Assembly: GCF_018919395.1 (NCBI RefSeq) | Contig: NZ_JAHLME010000002.1 | Span: forward strand, 1,023,184 to 1,087,183 | From: Geomonas azotofigens | GTDB taxonomy: Bacteria; Desulfobacterota; Desulfuromonadia; Geobacterales; Geobacteraceae | Direction of reading: 5' to 3' | DNA length: 64,000 nucleotides | Part shown: in pieces, positions 11,200 to 22,408 of the stretch | Numbering within the stretch: the stretch's first letter is position 1 | How the letters are laid out: each line of letters opens with the position of its first letter | Notes under the pieces: model-generated | What the model saw: the letters and a program-made list of their open reading frames with translations, nothing else | Databases searched by the model: none | Told to the model about the DNA's origin: nothing | Made by a program: the position numbers and the translations under genes

Positions 11200-11235
11200 C
11201 AAAAAAAAAGCCCCGGATCGCTCCGGGACTTTTTT
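11200..11235 (-). terminator. Intrinsic terminator of the cold-shock gene
   Basis: On the minus strand GTCCCGGA and TCCGGGGC form a GC-rich stem with a four-base loop, followed by nine T. It begins about 20 bases after the csp stop. A T-run also follows on the plus strand, so it may work in both directions. Confidence 0.85.
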
Positions 11236-11252
11236 GCAGCGTTGATGAAACC

Positions 11253-11453
11253 TTAGACGCGGGTCACGTTGGCGGCCTGCAGTCCTTTGGGTCCCTTCAC
11301 CACTTCGAAGGTGACGCTATCGCCTTCAGCCAGGGATTTGAACCCGTCGCCGGTGATGGCGGAGAAGTGCACGAACACGTCGTCGCCATTCTCCTGCTCG
11401 ATGAAACCAAACCCCTTGCTGTCGTTGAACCACTTTACTGTACCGTTAACCAT
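11253..11453 (-). CDS. Cold-shock protein (CspA family)
   Basis: This 66-residue protein is a single cold-shock domain that binds single-stranded RNA or DNA and keeps transcripts unfolded. Both RNA-binding motifs are intact: KGFGFIEQ (RNP1) and DVFVHFSAI (RNP2), and the N-terminal GTVKWFN is typical. The gene stands alone with its own terminator. The 120-base stretch upstream (11454-11579) may hold a temperature-sensitive leader, as is known for cspA genes, but no cold-box was identified with confidence. Confidence 0.95.
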   Translation of the reverse strand: MVNGTVKWFNDSKGFGFIEQENGDDVFVHFSAITGDGFKSLAEGDSVTFEVVKGPKGLQAANVTRV

Positions 11454-11579
11454 TTACTTTTACCTTCTCCATGCTTTCTGCTGTTTTATTCGTCCGGTTC
11501 ATTCCGGAACTTGGACACCTTAGCAGCTTGCCACTGACAAAGCAAGCGTTTAAATTTCGGCTATTTTTTGGCGCGCAAC

Positions 11580-12302
11580 TTACGGCTTCAAGGGCACCAC
11601 CGTATCCACACCTGCGATGGTCAATGTGGTGGTCGCCGAACTGTTGGTGGCCAGGTTGCGGACAAAGATCCTCTGCCCTTTAAGGGGGAAAAACTGCTTT
11701 ACATTGGTGAACAGCGCGAGGTCGGGATCAGTCACGGCGGTGCTGGTGACTTGGTACAAGGCGGCTCCAGAGTTGATGGAATCCTTGATGCTGACCTGCA
11801 GGGATCCGGCCACAGCATCAGTGACATCGGCGTGGGTGATCAGCAACCCCCCGTTTTGCGTCGGCGGGGTCGAAAAGGCCCCGAGTTGGACCGATTTCGT
11901 GGTGCTGACGAAGTCCGCGCTCACGCCGCCGATGGTGAGCGTGCTGGTGGTCGAGGTCCCGAGCGTGGCAGCGGACTTGTGGGTCACGGTGACCGTGTCG
12001 TCGTTTTTCACCGTTCCTGGGCTGCTGGTCGCGGTGCCGCCGTTGATGGCGTACTTGCTGTCGGTCGCGCCGCTGATGCTGATCGGGCTGGAGGCCGCGG
12101 TAAGTCCCTTGACCGTGATGGCCTCGGAAGTGACATCGACGCTCATATCGGTGCCGGGCTTCGGCTGGAAGGAGAACTGGTCCGGGGTGATGGGTTCCCT
12201 CACGTACTGCGGGAACCAGTCGACCTCGCCGCAGCCGGCGACGGCAACGAGCAGCAACAAGGGGAGCATCCGTAAAAGGGGTCGTAAGAAGAAAAGCTTC
12301 AT
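11580..12302 (-). CDS. Putative lipoprotein rich in Ser/Thr
   Basis: The 240-residue product starts with a type II signal peptide; the lipobox VAGC places the lipidated cysteine near residue 24, so the protein is anchored to a membrane facing the periplasm or outer surface. The mature part is rich in Ser, Thr, Val and Gly (for example TSTTSTLTIGG and SSATTTLTIAG) and looks like beta-sandwich repeats. The repeated pattern T-LTI-G suggests two related modules near residues 110-130 and 215-235. No catalytic motif is visible. The family is not recognised. Confidence 0.75.
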   Translation of the reverse strand: MKLFFLRPLLRMLPLLLLVAVAGCGEVDWFPQYVREPITPDQFSFQPKPGTDMSVDVTSEAITVKGLTAASSPISISGATDSKYAINGGTATSSPGTVKNDDTVTVTHKSAATLGTSTTSTLTIGGVSADFVSTTKSVQLGAFSTPPTQNGGLLITHADVTDAVAGSLQVSIKDSINSGAALYQVTSTAVTDPDLALFTNVKQFFPLKGQRIFVRNLATNSSATTTLTIAGVDTVVPLKP

Positions 12303-12371
12303 GGCGCGCCTCGCTCGGTAGTTTTGGCAAAGTCCGGATACTACTCAAAGAAAGGTGGGTTGACAAGAGGA

Positions 12372-14903
12372 TTAACGGAGCTGGCGGGAGCTCCCCCAGT
12401 CCAGCGAGGAGAGGACCTCGCGCAACGCCGAGAGCTTGTAGGGCTTTTGCACGAAACCGGAGATCCCCTTGCCGAGGAACTTGCCGGAAACCTCGTGCTC
12501 GCTGAAGCCGCTGGACATGACCACCTTGACCTTGGCGTCGATGCGGCGCAGTTCCCTGAAGCATTGCTCCCCGTCCATGTGCGGCATGGTCAGGTCGAGC
12601 AGCACCAGGACGATGTCGTCGCGGCTGCGGAAGATCTCCACACCTTCCCGCCCGTCCGCCGCCGTCACCACCTCGAAGCCCAGTTCCGCCAGCATTTCGC
12701 TGCCGAGAGCCCGGATGGTGTCCTCGTCGTCGATGAGCAGGACCGTCCCGCTGCCACGCCAGGTCGACACCCGCGCGGCGTCCGTCATCCGCGACTCGGC
12801 CGGCGCGTCGCCGGCCGGGAGCACCACCTTGAAGGTGCTCCCCTTCCCCGGCTCGCTGTAGACCCGGATGGCGCCCGAGTGGCCGCGCACGATGCCAAGG
12901 ACCGCCGCCATGCCCAGCCCGCGCCCGGTGAATTTGGTGGTGAAGAAGGGATCGAAGATCTTGCCCATGGTCGCGCGGTCCATGCCGCAACCGGTGTCGG
13001 ACACCTCCACGTACGCGTAGAGCCCCGGCGGGACGGGATCGGAGAGCCATCCGCCGTCGACGTAGTCCTGGGTGCAGTCCAGGGTGCCGGTCGAGATGGT
13101 GATGATGCCGCTCCGGTCGCCGATGGCCTCGGAGGCGTTGATGACCAGGTTCATCAGCACCTGACGGATCTGGGTGGCATCGGCGGTGATCGACGGCAGG
13201 GGGCGGCACAGGTGGTAACTGAGCTGCGCCTTCTTGGAGACCGAGACGCTCAGCATGTGCCCCATCTCCTCCACCAGGCGGTTCAGGTCCAGTTCCTCGG
13301 TCACGAAATGCCCCTTGCCGGAGTAGGCGAGCATCTGGTGCGCCAGGTCCGAAGCCCTGGCTGCCGCCGTCTCGATACGGCGCAGGTTGTCAATAACGGG
13401 GGACTCTGGGCCAAGCCGCATGAGGGCGAGGTCGGTGTTGCCGACGATGACGGTGAGGATGTTGTTGAAATCGTGGGCGATGCCGCCGGCCAGAACGCCG
13501 AGGCTCTCCAGCTTCTGGGCGTGCAGCATCTGCTTTTCCAGCTTCAGGCGCTCCTCTTCGGCCCTCCTTCTCTGCGTGATGTCGTGGGCCGACCAGATCA
13601 CCCGATCGCCGGTCATGGGGGTGACGTTGCCGGTGAACCAGATCTCCTCACCTTCGAGCACCAGGGGATAATCCACCGAGACGGTCCTTCCGGCGGCGAG
13701 GGCCTTGCGGATGGTGGAGACGAAGAGATCGGCCAGCTCCTTGGGGAACAGGTCCGGAATCTTCTTGCCCACCAGTTCGTCAGGGGGGCGGTAGAGACGC
13801 TTGGTGCCGGTGGGGGCGATCTCCAGGTAGCACCCTTCGGCATCGAGGATGAGGATGACGTCGGTCAGCGAGGCGAAAATGGAACGGAGCTTGTCCTCGG
13901 AAGCCTGCAGGGCCTCCTCGGCGTGCTTGCGCTCGATCACCTCGGTCTGCAGCCTCGCGTTGATGGCGGAGAGCTCGCGGGTCCGCTCCTCGACCATGTG
14001 TCTCAACACGATGGGCTGGCGCGTGAGCCAGTAGGCGGTGAGGGCGCACAGGGTGCTCAGCAGCAACACCAAGGCGACCTCCCCCAGGATCACCCGCCCC
14101 GCGTACCACCCACCCAACGGTTCCACGGAAAGCATCCACTCCCCGTTGGGGAGGGCGATACGCTGGCTCACCGGGCGCTCCAGCGGTCCGCCATGGCTCC
14201 AGAAGACATCGAGCACGCCGGTATCGGGCTTGATCCGGCTGATCCGGTAGTTGAGCTCGGGAGTGAGCGTGGTCTGCAGGTGCACCGCGTCGAAGAAGCT
14301 CTCCAGGCGGATCATGGCTGCGGTGAAGCCCCAGAACCGTTTCGCCCCGTCAGGCCCCTTGAGGTATACCGGGAGCCGCCCGATGAGCGCGAGCCCCCCC
14401 TGGACCAGCTGGAACGGCCCCGCCAGGGTGAGCGAGCCGTGGCGCAGCGCCTCGAGGGCTTCCGTATTGGCGTGGGACTTGTCCAAAAGGTTCAGGCCGA
14501 TGGCCTTTTCGTTCCCCTGCAACGGAACGATTTCGGTGATGATGCCGCCGGGAGCCAGTTGCAGGGCGGAAAGCCCCGGGTAGAGGTCGAGCATCTCCTT
14601 GGCCAGTTCCTGAAAGTTGTCGATACGGCCGTTACCCTGACGGATCACGGCGGCGAGGGCGTAGGTGGAGGAAATGGAGCGGTTCAGGTACTCCTGGATG
14701 TCATGGGCCGCGTTGGTGGTGAGGTCGATGACCGCCTGGCGGCGGCTGTCCTGGCGCTTGGTCTCGAACAGCAACATGGTGGAGCCGAAGAGGAACAGGC
14801 CGACCAGAAAGGCGAGGAGCGTGACGGTCCAGACCCGGATGTGATCCGAAGGGGGCGAGGGGGGTGACGCGGTGGGCGCATGGTTGTTGTGCGCGTTGTC
14901 CAT
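12372..14903 (-). CDS. CHASE-PAS hybrid histidine kinase with C-terminal receiver
   Basis: The 843-residue protein has a first membrane span near residues 25-47, a periplasmic CHASE sensor (to about 295, with QLAPGGII and GGLALIGRLPVY), a second span (VILGEVALVLLLSTLCALTAY), and a coiled coil with a PAS domain (about 330-445). The kinase core has its phospho-histidine in IAHDFNNILTVIVG and an ATPase domain with DTGCGM and GRGLGMAAVLGI. A receiver domain (about 720-835) has its aspartate in LLDLTMPHMDG. AHDFNN kinases with their own receiver are typical of this phylum. It is not paired with a neighbouring regulator. The ligand is unknown. Confidence 0.9.
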   Translation of the reverse strand: MDNAHNNHAPTASPPSPPSDHIRVWTVTLLAFLVGLFLFGSTMLLFETKRQDSRRQAVIDLTTNAAHDIQEYLNRSISSTYALAAVIRQGNGRIDNFQELAKEMLDLYPGLSALQLAPGGIITEIVPLQGNEKAIGLNLLDKSHANTEALEALRHGSLTLAGPFQLVQGGLALIGRLPVYLKGPDGAKRFWGFTAAMIRLESFFDAVHLQTTLTPELNYRISRIKPDTGVLDVFWSHGGPLERPVSQRIALPNGEWMLSVEPLGGWYAGRVILGEVALVLLLSTLCALTAYWLTRQPIVLRHMVEERTRELSAINARLQTEVIERKHAEEALQASEDKLRSIFASLTDVILILDAEGCYLEIAPTGTKRLYRPPDELVGKKIPDLFPKELADLFVSTIRKALAAGRTVSVDYPLVLEGEEIWFTGNVTPMTGDRVIWSAHDITQRRRAEEERLKLEKQMLHAQKLESLGVLAGGIAHDFNNILTVIVGNTDLALMRLGPESPVIDNLRRIETAAARASDLAHQMLAYSGKGHFVTEELDLNRLVEEMGHMLSVSVSKKAQLSYHLCRPLPSITADATQIRQVLMNLVINASEAIGDRSGIITISTGTLDCTQDYVDGGWLSDPVPPGLYAYVEVSDTGCGMDRATMGKIFDPFFTTKFTGRGLGMAAVLGIVRGHSGAIRVYSEPGKGSTFKVVLPAGDAPAESRMTDAARVSTWRGSGTVLLIDDEDTIRALGSEMLAELGFEVVTAADGREGVEIFRSRDDIVLVLLDLTMPHMDGEQCFRELRRIDAKVKVVMSSGFSEHEVSGKFLGKGISGFVQKPYKLSALREVLSSLDWGSSRQLR

Positions 14904-15002
14904 GGGAACTCACTGCAACGGGTACGGTACGGCGAAAGAAGCGGCAACTTTCTGAATAACTGAAACTACCCAGAAGTGCAAGCCTTTTCGGATCTTACCG
15001 AC

Positions 15003-15761
15003 TCACCCCATGCGGTCCAACAGACGCAGCAGACCATCAAGGATGGTGACCGGGTGCGGCGGACAGCCCGGGATGTAAAGATCGACCGGCAGCAGGCGGT
15101 CCACGCCGTCGTGGGCGGCGGGGGAACCGATGAAGGGGCCGCCGCTGATGGCGCAGGCGCCGCAGGCGACCACGAGCTTGGGGGCGGGGATGGCCTGGTA
15201 GGTTTGCAGCAGCGCCTCGCGCATGTTCTCGGTGACGGGGCCGGTGACCCAGAGTGCGTCGGCGTGGCGCGGGCTGGCGACGAACTGCAGCCCGAAGCGC
15301 CCCATGTCCCAGCCGATGGTGGAGAGGACGTTGCTGTCGGCCTCGCAGGCGTTGCAGCCGCCGGCGACCACGGAGCGGAATTTCAGCGAGCGGCCGAAAA
15401 GGGCCAGCATCTTTTTATCGAGCGCCTGGGCGAGCCTGCGCTCCTCCCCTTCCCGCACCACCAGGTCCTCGCGGCGGTTCACCGCCAGGCGCGGATCGTT
15501 GCCGTAGGAGATGGCGCCGCTCGGGCAGGCGTCGGAGCACTCGGCGCAGAAGAGGCACTTGCCGAGGTCGACCGAGAGCCCCTCTCTACACCCAACCGCC
15601 CCGACCGGGCAGGCGTCGGCGCAGAGACGGCAGTCGGGAGGACAGAGGGAGCCTTTCAGCTCCGGGTAGCCGCGGAAGCGCTCCGGCAGCGGCAGCGGCT
15701 CTTTCGGGTACGCCATGGTGCGGTGTCCCTGCTTGATACGTGCGAGGATGGCCTTGATCAT
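15003..15761 (-). CDS. ehrS: Ehr complex small subunit: ferredoxin-NuoB fusion
   Basis: This 252-residue protein joins a two-cluster ferredoxin domain to a NuoB/HycG-like domain. Two [4Fe-4S] motifs are in the first 90 residues (CPPDCRLCADACP and CLFCAECSDACP). The second half has all ligands of the N2-type cluster: GGCNACEAD, ACGAC and PGCPPHP. It would carry electrons from a soluble donor to the large subunit on the cytoplasmic side. It is the last gene of ehrABCDLS. The symbol follows the Geobacter ehr naming and rests on gene order and composition. Confidence 0.85.
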   Translation of the reverse strand: MIKAILARIKQGHRTMAYPKEPLPLPERFRGYPELKGSLCPPDCRLCADACPVGAVGCREGLSVDLGKCLFCAECSDACPSGAISYGNDPRLAVNRREDLVVREGEERRLAQALDKKMLALFGRSLKFRSVVAGGCNACEADSNVLSTIGWDMGRFGLQFVASPRHADALWVTGPVTENMREALLQTYQAIPAPKLVVACGACAISGGPFIGSPAAHDGVDRLLPVDLYIPGCPPHPVTILDGLLRLLDRMG

Positions 15762-15782
15762 GATGCGACTCCTGTCGATCCC

Positions 15783-17290
15783 CTACAGGTCGAACCCGCA
15801 GTAGGAAAGGTTGAAGCTCTTGTTGCACAGCGGGAAGTCCGAGATCTGCCCGCCACGCAGCGCCAGCGCGAGACCGGTCCAGTTGTGGAAGGAGGGATCG
15901 GTCACCTTGTACCGCTGGAAATCCCCCTTCGCATCGGTCACCGCCACGTGGCAGACTTCACCGCGCCACCCTTCGGTGAGCGCCACGGCGAGCTGGTCCC
16001 CCGCCACCTCGCGCACCGGGTTGGCCACGGCCACGCCGGGAAGCTGGGAGAGCTGCTCCTCGATGAAGTCGAGGGACTTCTCTATCTCCAGCCAGCGCAC
16101 CAGGGTGCGCGCGTAGACGTCGCCGCTCTTCGCGGTCTCCACCGGGATCTGGCTCATGCTGTAGATGCCGAAGGGATGGTCGCGGCGGATATCACGGTTC
16201 AGACCGCTGGCGCGGGCGGCGGGGCCGACCAGCCCGAGCTCCACGGCGGTCTGCTCGCTCACCACCCCGGTCCCTTCCAGCCTGGCCAGCACGGAGGGCG
16301 CGTCCCAGAGGAGATCGACCGCGTTGCTCACCTCGTCGCGGGCCACCTTGATCCGGTCGGAGAGCTGCCGCGCCTGGGCGCCGTCCAGGTCGAAGCGCAC
16401 CCCGCCCGGCAGGACCAGGTCGCGCCCGAAACGGCTGCCGCTGATCCCGGCGGTCATGTTGAGGAAGTCGCCGCGGATCCTGCCGCAAAACGAGGCGGTG
16501 GGGAGGTACCCCACGTCGCCGGCGATGGCGCCCAGGTCGCCGGTGTGGTTGGCAAGCCGCTCCAGCTCGAGGGCGATGCCGCGCACCGCCTGGCCCCTGG
16601 CCGGCACCCGCGTCCCGGAGAGCGCCTCGACGATCATGGCGTAGGCGGTGCCGTGGCCGATGCTGGTGTCCCCGGCCACGGTCTCCATGAGCTTGCGCTT
16701 GCGCTCGTCCGGGCGCCCCAGCATCATCCGCTCGACGCCACGGTGCTGGTAGCCGAGCGAGATCTCCAGGTGCATCACCTCCTCGCCGAAGCACTGGAAG
16801 CGGAAATGGCCGGGTTCGATGATGCCGGCGTGCACCGGGCCGACCGCCACCTCGTGCACCTCATCCCCCTCCACCCGGTAGAAGTCCATGACGCCGATGG
16901 TGGGCGGTGGCTCGGGGGTGTCGCCGGGGAGGGAGCCAAGCGCCGGCGCGAAGCGGACCGGCTTGGGCCAGGGGTGCCCCTCCAGGTTCAGGTAGAACTG
17001 CTCCGCGATCTCGCGCTCGAAGAGGTGCAACTGCGGCGCGTCGGGGACCAGCGAGTAGAAGCTCTTGCCGGTGACCAGGGTGCTCATGACACCTATTGAG
17101 GCGTGACTCTTGAAGGAAAGGAGGCAGAACAGGCAGACCCCTTCCTCCTCCTGCATCCCGAAGTAGGAGATCACGCGCCAGCCGCCGGCAAGGGCGGAGA
17201 GAAGCGACTGGGCGAAGCGCTCCGGCGCGTGCCGCGGGATCTCGCGGCGCGACAGCACGCCGCCGTTTTGGGTGAATACCAGGGCCGGGC

Positions 17291-17294
<4 letters not shown>
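15783..17294 (-). CDS. ehrL: Ehr complex large subunit, hydrogenase-like without NiFe ligands
   Basis: The 503-residue protein is a fusion of a NuoC-like N-terminal part (about 1-120) and a NuoD/HycE-like part. GYQHRGVERMM (about 181-191) marks the family. Where group 4 hydrogenases have the first CXXC, this protein reads AGDTSIGHGTAYAM (about 207-220) with no cysteine. At the C-terminus, where DPCXXC is expected, it reads FPLCNKSFNLSYCGFDL. It should therefore not bind a NiFe centre, which is the defining trait of Ehr complexes. Its real substrate is unknown; quinone or ferredoxin chemistry is possible. The start overlaps the ehrD stop by four bases. Confidence 0.88.
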
Positions 17295-18724
<1,430 letters not shown>

Positions 18725-18728
18725 GTCG

Positions 18729-19370
18729 CTATTCCTCCCTCAGCGCGGAGAGTCTCGAGGTGTCGATGCTCGAGAATTCGCGGCTGATGTGGTTGATGAC
18801 GATCCCCATGACGAAGATGCCGACCAGGAGGTCGAGGAGCGCCCCCGCCTCCACCATGACCGGCATGGCGTCGGCCAAAAGCAGGCCGAACAGGAAGATG
18901 CCGTTCTCCATGAGGAGATAGCCGAGCACCTGCGAGATCGCCTTGCGCCTCCCCATGAGCACCAGGAAGCCGCTCATCAGGGTGGCGGCCGCAGCCGGGA
19001 CGATCAGGAGCCCCTCGTGCTCGGGAGCGAGCGGGAGCTTGGCGGCGAAGATGAACGCCACCGAGGTGAAGAGCGCCCCCAGTACCAGCGAGGGGATGTA
19101 CCCGATGAACGGGGAGAACTCGCGCTCGATCTCCGCCTTCTTGATGGCGCGGATGATCAGGATCGGGATCAGCGCCCCCTTGACGAGGATGATGCTCACC
19201 ACGATGAAGCTGACGTGCCAGGAGAAGGGATGCACCAGCGCCGGCAGGGTACCGAGCAGCACCCCCTGCACCGCGACGCAGCGCACCGAGAAGGCGAGCC
19301 GGCTGGTGCCGAGGACGGCGAAGTTAATCAAAAGGCAGAGAACCAGCAACTGGTCGGCCAGCGAATTCAT
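18729..19370 (-). CDS. ehrC: Ehr complex membrane subunit (HyfE-like)
   Basis: The 213-residue protein has about six or seven hydrophobic segments and resembles HyfE and the NuoK-like region of formate-hydrogenlyase complexes (SAFVLMGRRKAISQVLGYLLMENGIF region, where GYLLMENGIF is the hallmark with its membrane glutamate). It should form part of the ion path in the membrane arm. It is four bases from both neighbours. No cofactor is expected. Confidence 0.83.
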   Translation of the reverse strand: MNSLADQLLVLCLLINFAVLGTSRLAFSVRCVAVQGVLLGTLPALVHPFSWHVSFIVVSIILVKGALIPILIIRAIKKAEIEREFSPFIGYIPSLVLGALFTSVAFIFAAKLPLAPEHEGLLIVPAAAATLMSGFLVLMGRRKAISQVLGYLLMENGIFLFGLLLADAMPVMVEAGALLDLLVGIFVMGIVINHISREFSSIDTSRLSALREE

Positions 19371-19374
19371 GTGG

Positions 19375-20283
19375 TCACCTCACAACCAGAACCAGGGAGA
19401 ATGCGGTCAGGATCAAGGCCGCCACCAAAAGCTGCGGCACGCGGATCAGCCTCAGGCGCGCCATCACCGACTCCACCACGCCGATGGCGACGGCGAGGAG
19501 CAGCATCCCCGCCGCGAACACCACCCAGTCGACGTAGGCGTTGCCCGAGGCGAACGGCAGGGCGATGTTCACGAAGAGCGCGCCCAAAAGGTAGAGCTTC
19601 AACGCGGCGCCGTAGAGGACGCAGCAGAAATAGGGGCCGCTGTGGTCGAGCACCATCACCTCGTGGATCATGGTGAGCTCGAGGTGGGTGTTGGGGTCGT
19701 CGAAGGGGATGCGGCAGTTCTCCGCCAAAAGCACCACGAAGAGCCCGGCCAGCAATAGGATCAGCGAGGCGCCGGTGGCCATCCAGACCGGGAGCGTCAC
19801 GTGCTGCAGCATCGGCGTCAGGCTCATGGTCCCGGAGAGCCGGGTCAGGGTGATCAGGGCGAAGAAGAGGGTCGGCTCCGCCAGACAGGAGAAGCTCACC
19901 TCGCGGGCCGCCCCCATCCCCTCGAAGCTGGAGGCGGTGTCGAGCGCCGCCGTGGTGGTGAAGAAGCGTCCCAGGGCGAAGAGGTAGGCGAACAGGATCA
20001 TGTCCCCCTCGAAGGAGACCGGCGCCGGGTGCTTGCCCAGCGGCACCAGGAGCGCCGCGAACAGGGTGGCGGCGAGCGTCACCACCGGCCCGGCGCGGAA
20101 GATCCAGGTGGTGCTGTCGGAGAGGACGATTCCCTTTTGCATGAGCCGCCCCATGTCGTAGTAGGGCTGCAGGAAAGGGGCGCCCACCCGCCCGGCGAAG
20201 GCCGCCTTGGTCTTGCCGATCACCCCCAGCAACAGCGGCGGCATGGCCAGTACCAGCACCACGTGGAAGATTGTATCGATCAT
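19375..20283 (-). CDS. ehrB: Ehr complex membrane anchor (NuoH/HyfC-like)
   Basis: This 302-residue protein is the NuoH/HycD-type subunit that links the soluble arm to the membrane. About eight hydrophobic segments are seen. Family motifs are GRVGAPFLQPYYDMGRL near residue 25, and ENCRIPFDDPNTHLELTMIHE (split: ENCRIPFDDP, THLELTMIHE), which carries the acidic residues of the quinone/ion entry region. I chose ATG 20283 because AGGAG lies seven bases upstream; an in-frame start at 20367 would add 28 residues coded by repeat DNA. It follows ehrA after 148 bases. Confidence 0.88.
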   Translation of the reverse strand: MIDTIFHVVLVLAMPPLLLGVIGKTKAAFAGRVGAPFLQPYYDMGRLMQKGIVLSDSTTWIFRAGPVVTLAATLFAALLVPLGKHPAPVSFEGDMILFAYLFALGRFFTTTAALDTASSFEGMGAAREVSFSCLAEPTLFFALITLTRLSGTMSLTPMLQHVTLPVWMATGASLILLLAGLFVVLLAENCRIPFDDPNTHLELTMIHEVMVLDHSGPYFCCVLYGAALKLYLLGALFVNIALPFASGNAYVDWVVFAAGMLLLAVAIGVVESVMARLRLIRVPQLLVAALILTAFSLVLVVR

Positions 20284-20305
20284 GTCCAACTCCTGTGCTC
20301 CGGTA

Positions 20306-20383
20306 GGTGCGAACAACCATTTCGCCCCGCGGATCGTGTCCCCATCCCTGTCGGTGCGAATAGCCATTCGCCCCGCGGATCGT
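20306..20383. repeat. Direct repeat pair between ehrA and ehrB
   Basis: Two imperfect copies of about 31 bases lie at 20306-20337 and 20353-20383. Each begins GGTGCGAA, has CCATTCGCCCCGCGG in the middle and ends ATCGT. Each copy is partly palindromic (GCGAA...TTCGC), so it can form a small hairpin. They fill most of the only long gap inside the ehr operon. Confidence 0.75.
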
Positions 20384-20431
20384 TCGCCCTGCCTTTTCCG
20401 GGCATCGTTCCCGTTGCCGTCGTAGACCCTT

Positions 20432-22408
20432 TCAATGCACCCACAAGAGCAATAGCATCAGCGTCACGAAGATATAGAGAATATAGATCTGCACTTCGCC
20501 GTGCTGCAGCCGCCGCACGAAGGCACAGCCAATTCCCAGAACGTTCAGGACCGGCAGCACCACGCGGTGCAGCAGGGTTTCCTCGGGGTGGTAGGAAAAG
20601 CGCGCCCCGGCTGGCGCAAGTCCGGTCACCGGCCCCATGGTGATGCGGGTACGGATCAGGGCGCCGGACAGCGAGGAGAAAAAGGCGCCGAACGAGCTAC
20701 CGGTGTACTGGATGCGCGGCGAAGGCCTAAGGTATCCGCACCCCCAGGTGGGGGCGGATACGGCCCTCTCCCTGGTTTTCACGTGCAGGAACAGGAACAA
20801 AAGAAGGGCCAGGGAGATGACGCTCCCCCCCGCCAGCGCGAACCAGACCGGCGCGATGGGAAGGACCGCCGCGTGGGCGAGGTCAGGCGCGAGCCCCCGG
20901 ATGGCGGGCTGCACCAGGGCCAGGAAGAGCTGCGGGAAAAGTCCGCCGGCAAGGGCGAGAAAGGCCAGCAGGGCAATGGGGGCCAGCATGGTCCCGGTCG
21001 CCTCGTGGGCGCCGGCGGCCTCGGCGGTGCGGGGTTCACCGAGGAAGGCGATGCCGTAGAGCTTCACGAAGGAGATCACCGCGACGCCCCCGACCAGGGC
21101 CAGTACCGGCGCACCGAGCGCCACGAAGGGCTGCCCGGCGCGGGCCTCCCCGAAGAACCCGAGGTACAGGAGCATCTCGCTGGCGAAGCCGTTGAAGGGT
21201 GGCAGGCCGCAGATGGCGACGGCGCCGCACAGGGTGAAAAAGGCGGTGTAGGGAAGCCGGCGCGCCAGCCCCCCCATCCGGTCCAGGTCGCGGGTGCCGG
21301 CGGCGTGCATGACGCTCCCGGCGCAGAAAAAGAGCAGCGGCTTGAAGACGGCGTGGTTCAACACGTGGAAGAGCGCGCCGGCAAGGCCCAGGAAGGCGAG
21401 CCGCTCGTTGCCGCTCCCCTGCCCCAGGAGGAACATGCCGATGCCGGCGCAGATGATGCCCAGGTTCTCGATGCTGCTGTAGGCCAAAAGGCGCTTGATG
21501 TCCTTTTGCGCCGAAGCGACGCAGATCCCCATCACGGCCGAGGCGAGCCCCGCGACGGTGAGCACCCCGCCCCACCAGAGCGGGCGCTCGGGGAAGAACG
21601 AGAGCACGCGCAGGATGCCGTAGACCCCGATCTTGAGCATGACGCCGGAGAGAAGGGCCGAAACGTGGCTCGGGGCGTTGGCGTGGGCCGACGGAAGCCA
21701 CAGGTGCAGCGGCATGAGCCCGGCCTTGGAGCCGAAGCCGGCCAATGCGAGCCAGAAGAGCGTGCCGGCCAGCCCCGCGCCGACGGCGAGCGAACCTGCG
21801 GCGGGAAAGCCGAAGCCGCCGGTGATCATGAACAACGAGGCGAACAGGAACAACAGCGCCGCCCCGCCCAGGTGGCTCGCCACCAGGTAGACCGTCCCGG
21901 CGCCGCGCACCTCCCCCTCGCGGTGTTCCGCGACCAGCAGAAAGTACCCCGAGAGCGCCATGATCTCCCACGCCATTATGAACAGGGCGCCGTTACGCGA
22001 CACCACCACCAGCGCCATGGCGCAGGCCAGCAGACCGTAGAAAAAGGTGACGCTTCTTTGGGAGCTGTGCGAGGCGGCGGGCCAGTAACCGAGGGCGTAG
22101 AGGGAGCCGGCGGGGAACACCAGGAAGATGGGGATCAGGAAGAATAAAGAGAGAGGGTCGAGGGCGACTTCGCAGGGGCCGAAGGGTAGGTTCCAGTTCA
22201 GGAGGAAGCTTGCCTCTCCTCCCCCGAGCAGCAGGTAGAGAAGAGACGGCAGCGCGAGCAGGGAGCTGGTCAACGCGGCTGTCGAGGCCAGCCGTTGACC
22301 GAGTGTCCCGTCTCGCAACACGAGACCGGGAAGCCCCGAACAGCCGGCTAGAGCTATTGCGCAAAGGACCAGGGAAGCCGGGTCCCGCATCATGTCAAAA
22401 AACAACAT
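20432..22408 (-). CDS. ehrA: Ehr complex antiporter-like membrane subunit (HyfB/NuoL-M-like)
   Basis: The 658-residue protein is a large integral membrane subunit with about 15-17 hydrophobic segments. The antiporter signature is GFGSKAGLMPLHLW, then LPSAHANAPSHVSALLSG, with the conserved lysine and histidines of ion-moving Complex I subunits. The C-terminus ends in VRRLQHGEVQIYILYIFVTL, as in HyfB. It is the first gene of ehrABCDLS and starts after AAAGGG on the minus strand. A near copy (667 residues) is at 25425-27428. Confidence 0.88.
   Translation of the reverse strand: MLFFDMMRDPASLVLCAIALAGCSGLPGLVLRDGTLGQRLASTAALTSSLLALPSLLYLLLGGGEASFLLNWNLPFGPCEVALDPLSLFFLIPIFLVFPAGSLYALGYWPAASHSSQRSVTFFYGLLACAMALVVVSRNGALFIMAWEIMALSGYFLLVAEHREGEVRGAGTVYLVASHLGGAALLFLFASLFMITGGFGFPAAGSLAVGAGLAGTLFWLALAGFGSKAGLMPLHLWLPSAHANAPSHVSALLSGVMLKIGVYGILRVLSFFPERPLWWGGVLTVAGLASAVMGICVASAQKDIKRLLAYSSIENLGIICAGIGMFLLGQGSGNERLAFLGLAGALFHVLNHAVFKPLLFFCAGSVMHAAGTRDLDRMGGLARRLPYTAFFTLCGAVAICGLPPFNGFASEMLLYLGFFGEARAGQPFVALGAPVLALVGGVAVISFVKLYGIAFLGEPRTAEAAGAHEATGTMLAPIALLAFLALAGGLFPQLFLALVQPAIRGLAPDLAHAAVLPIAPVWFALAGGSVISLALLLFLFLHVKTRERAVSAPTWGCGYLRPSPRIQYTGSSFGAFFSSLSGALIRTRITMGPVTGLAPAGARFSYHPEETLLHRVVLPVLNVLGIGCAFVRRLQHGEVQIYILYIFVTLMLLLLWVH

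Noticed and set aside
11008..11256. 82-codon plus-strand ORF before the csp gene
   Set aside because: It reads through the csp terminator and is mostly arginine-rich, low-complexity sequence.
12324..14867. An 847-codon plus-strand frame opposite the CHASE-PAS kinase
   Set aside because: It is rich in Gly, Arg and His with no domain, and mirrors the codon structure of the real kinase gene.
14976..17099. A 707-codon plus-strand frame opposite ehrS/ehrL
   Set aside because: It lies antisense to two genes with clear FeS and NuoD motifs and has no recognisable domain or ribosome site.
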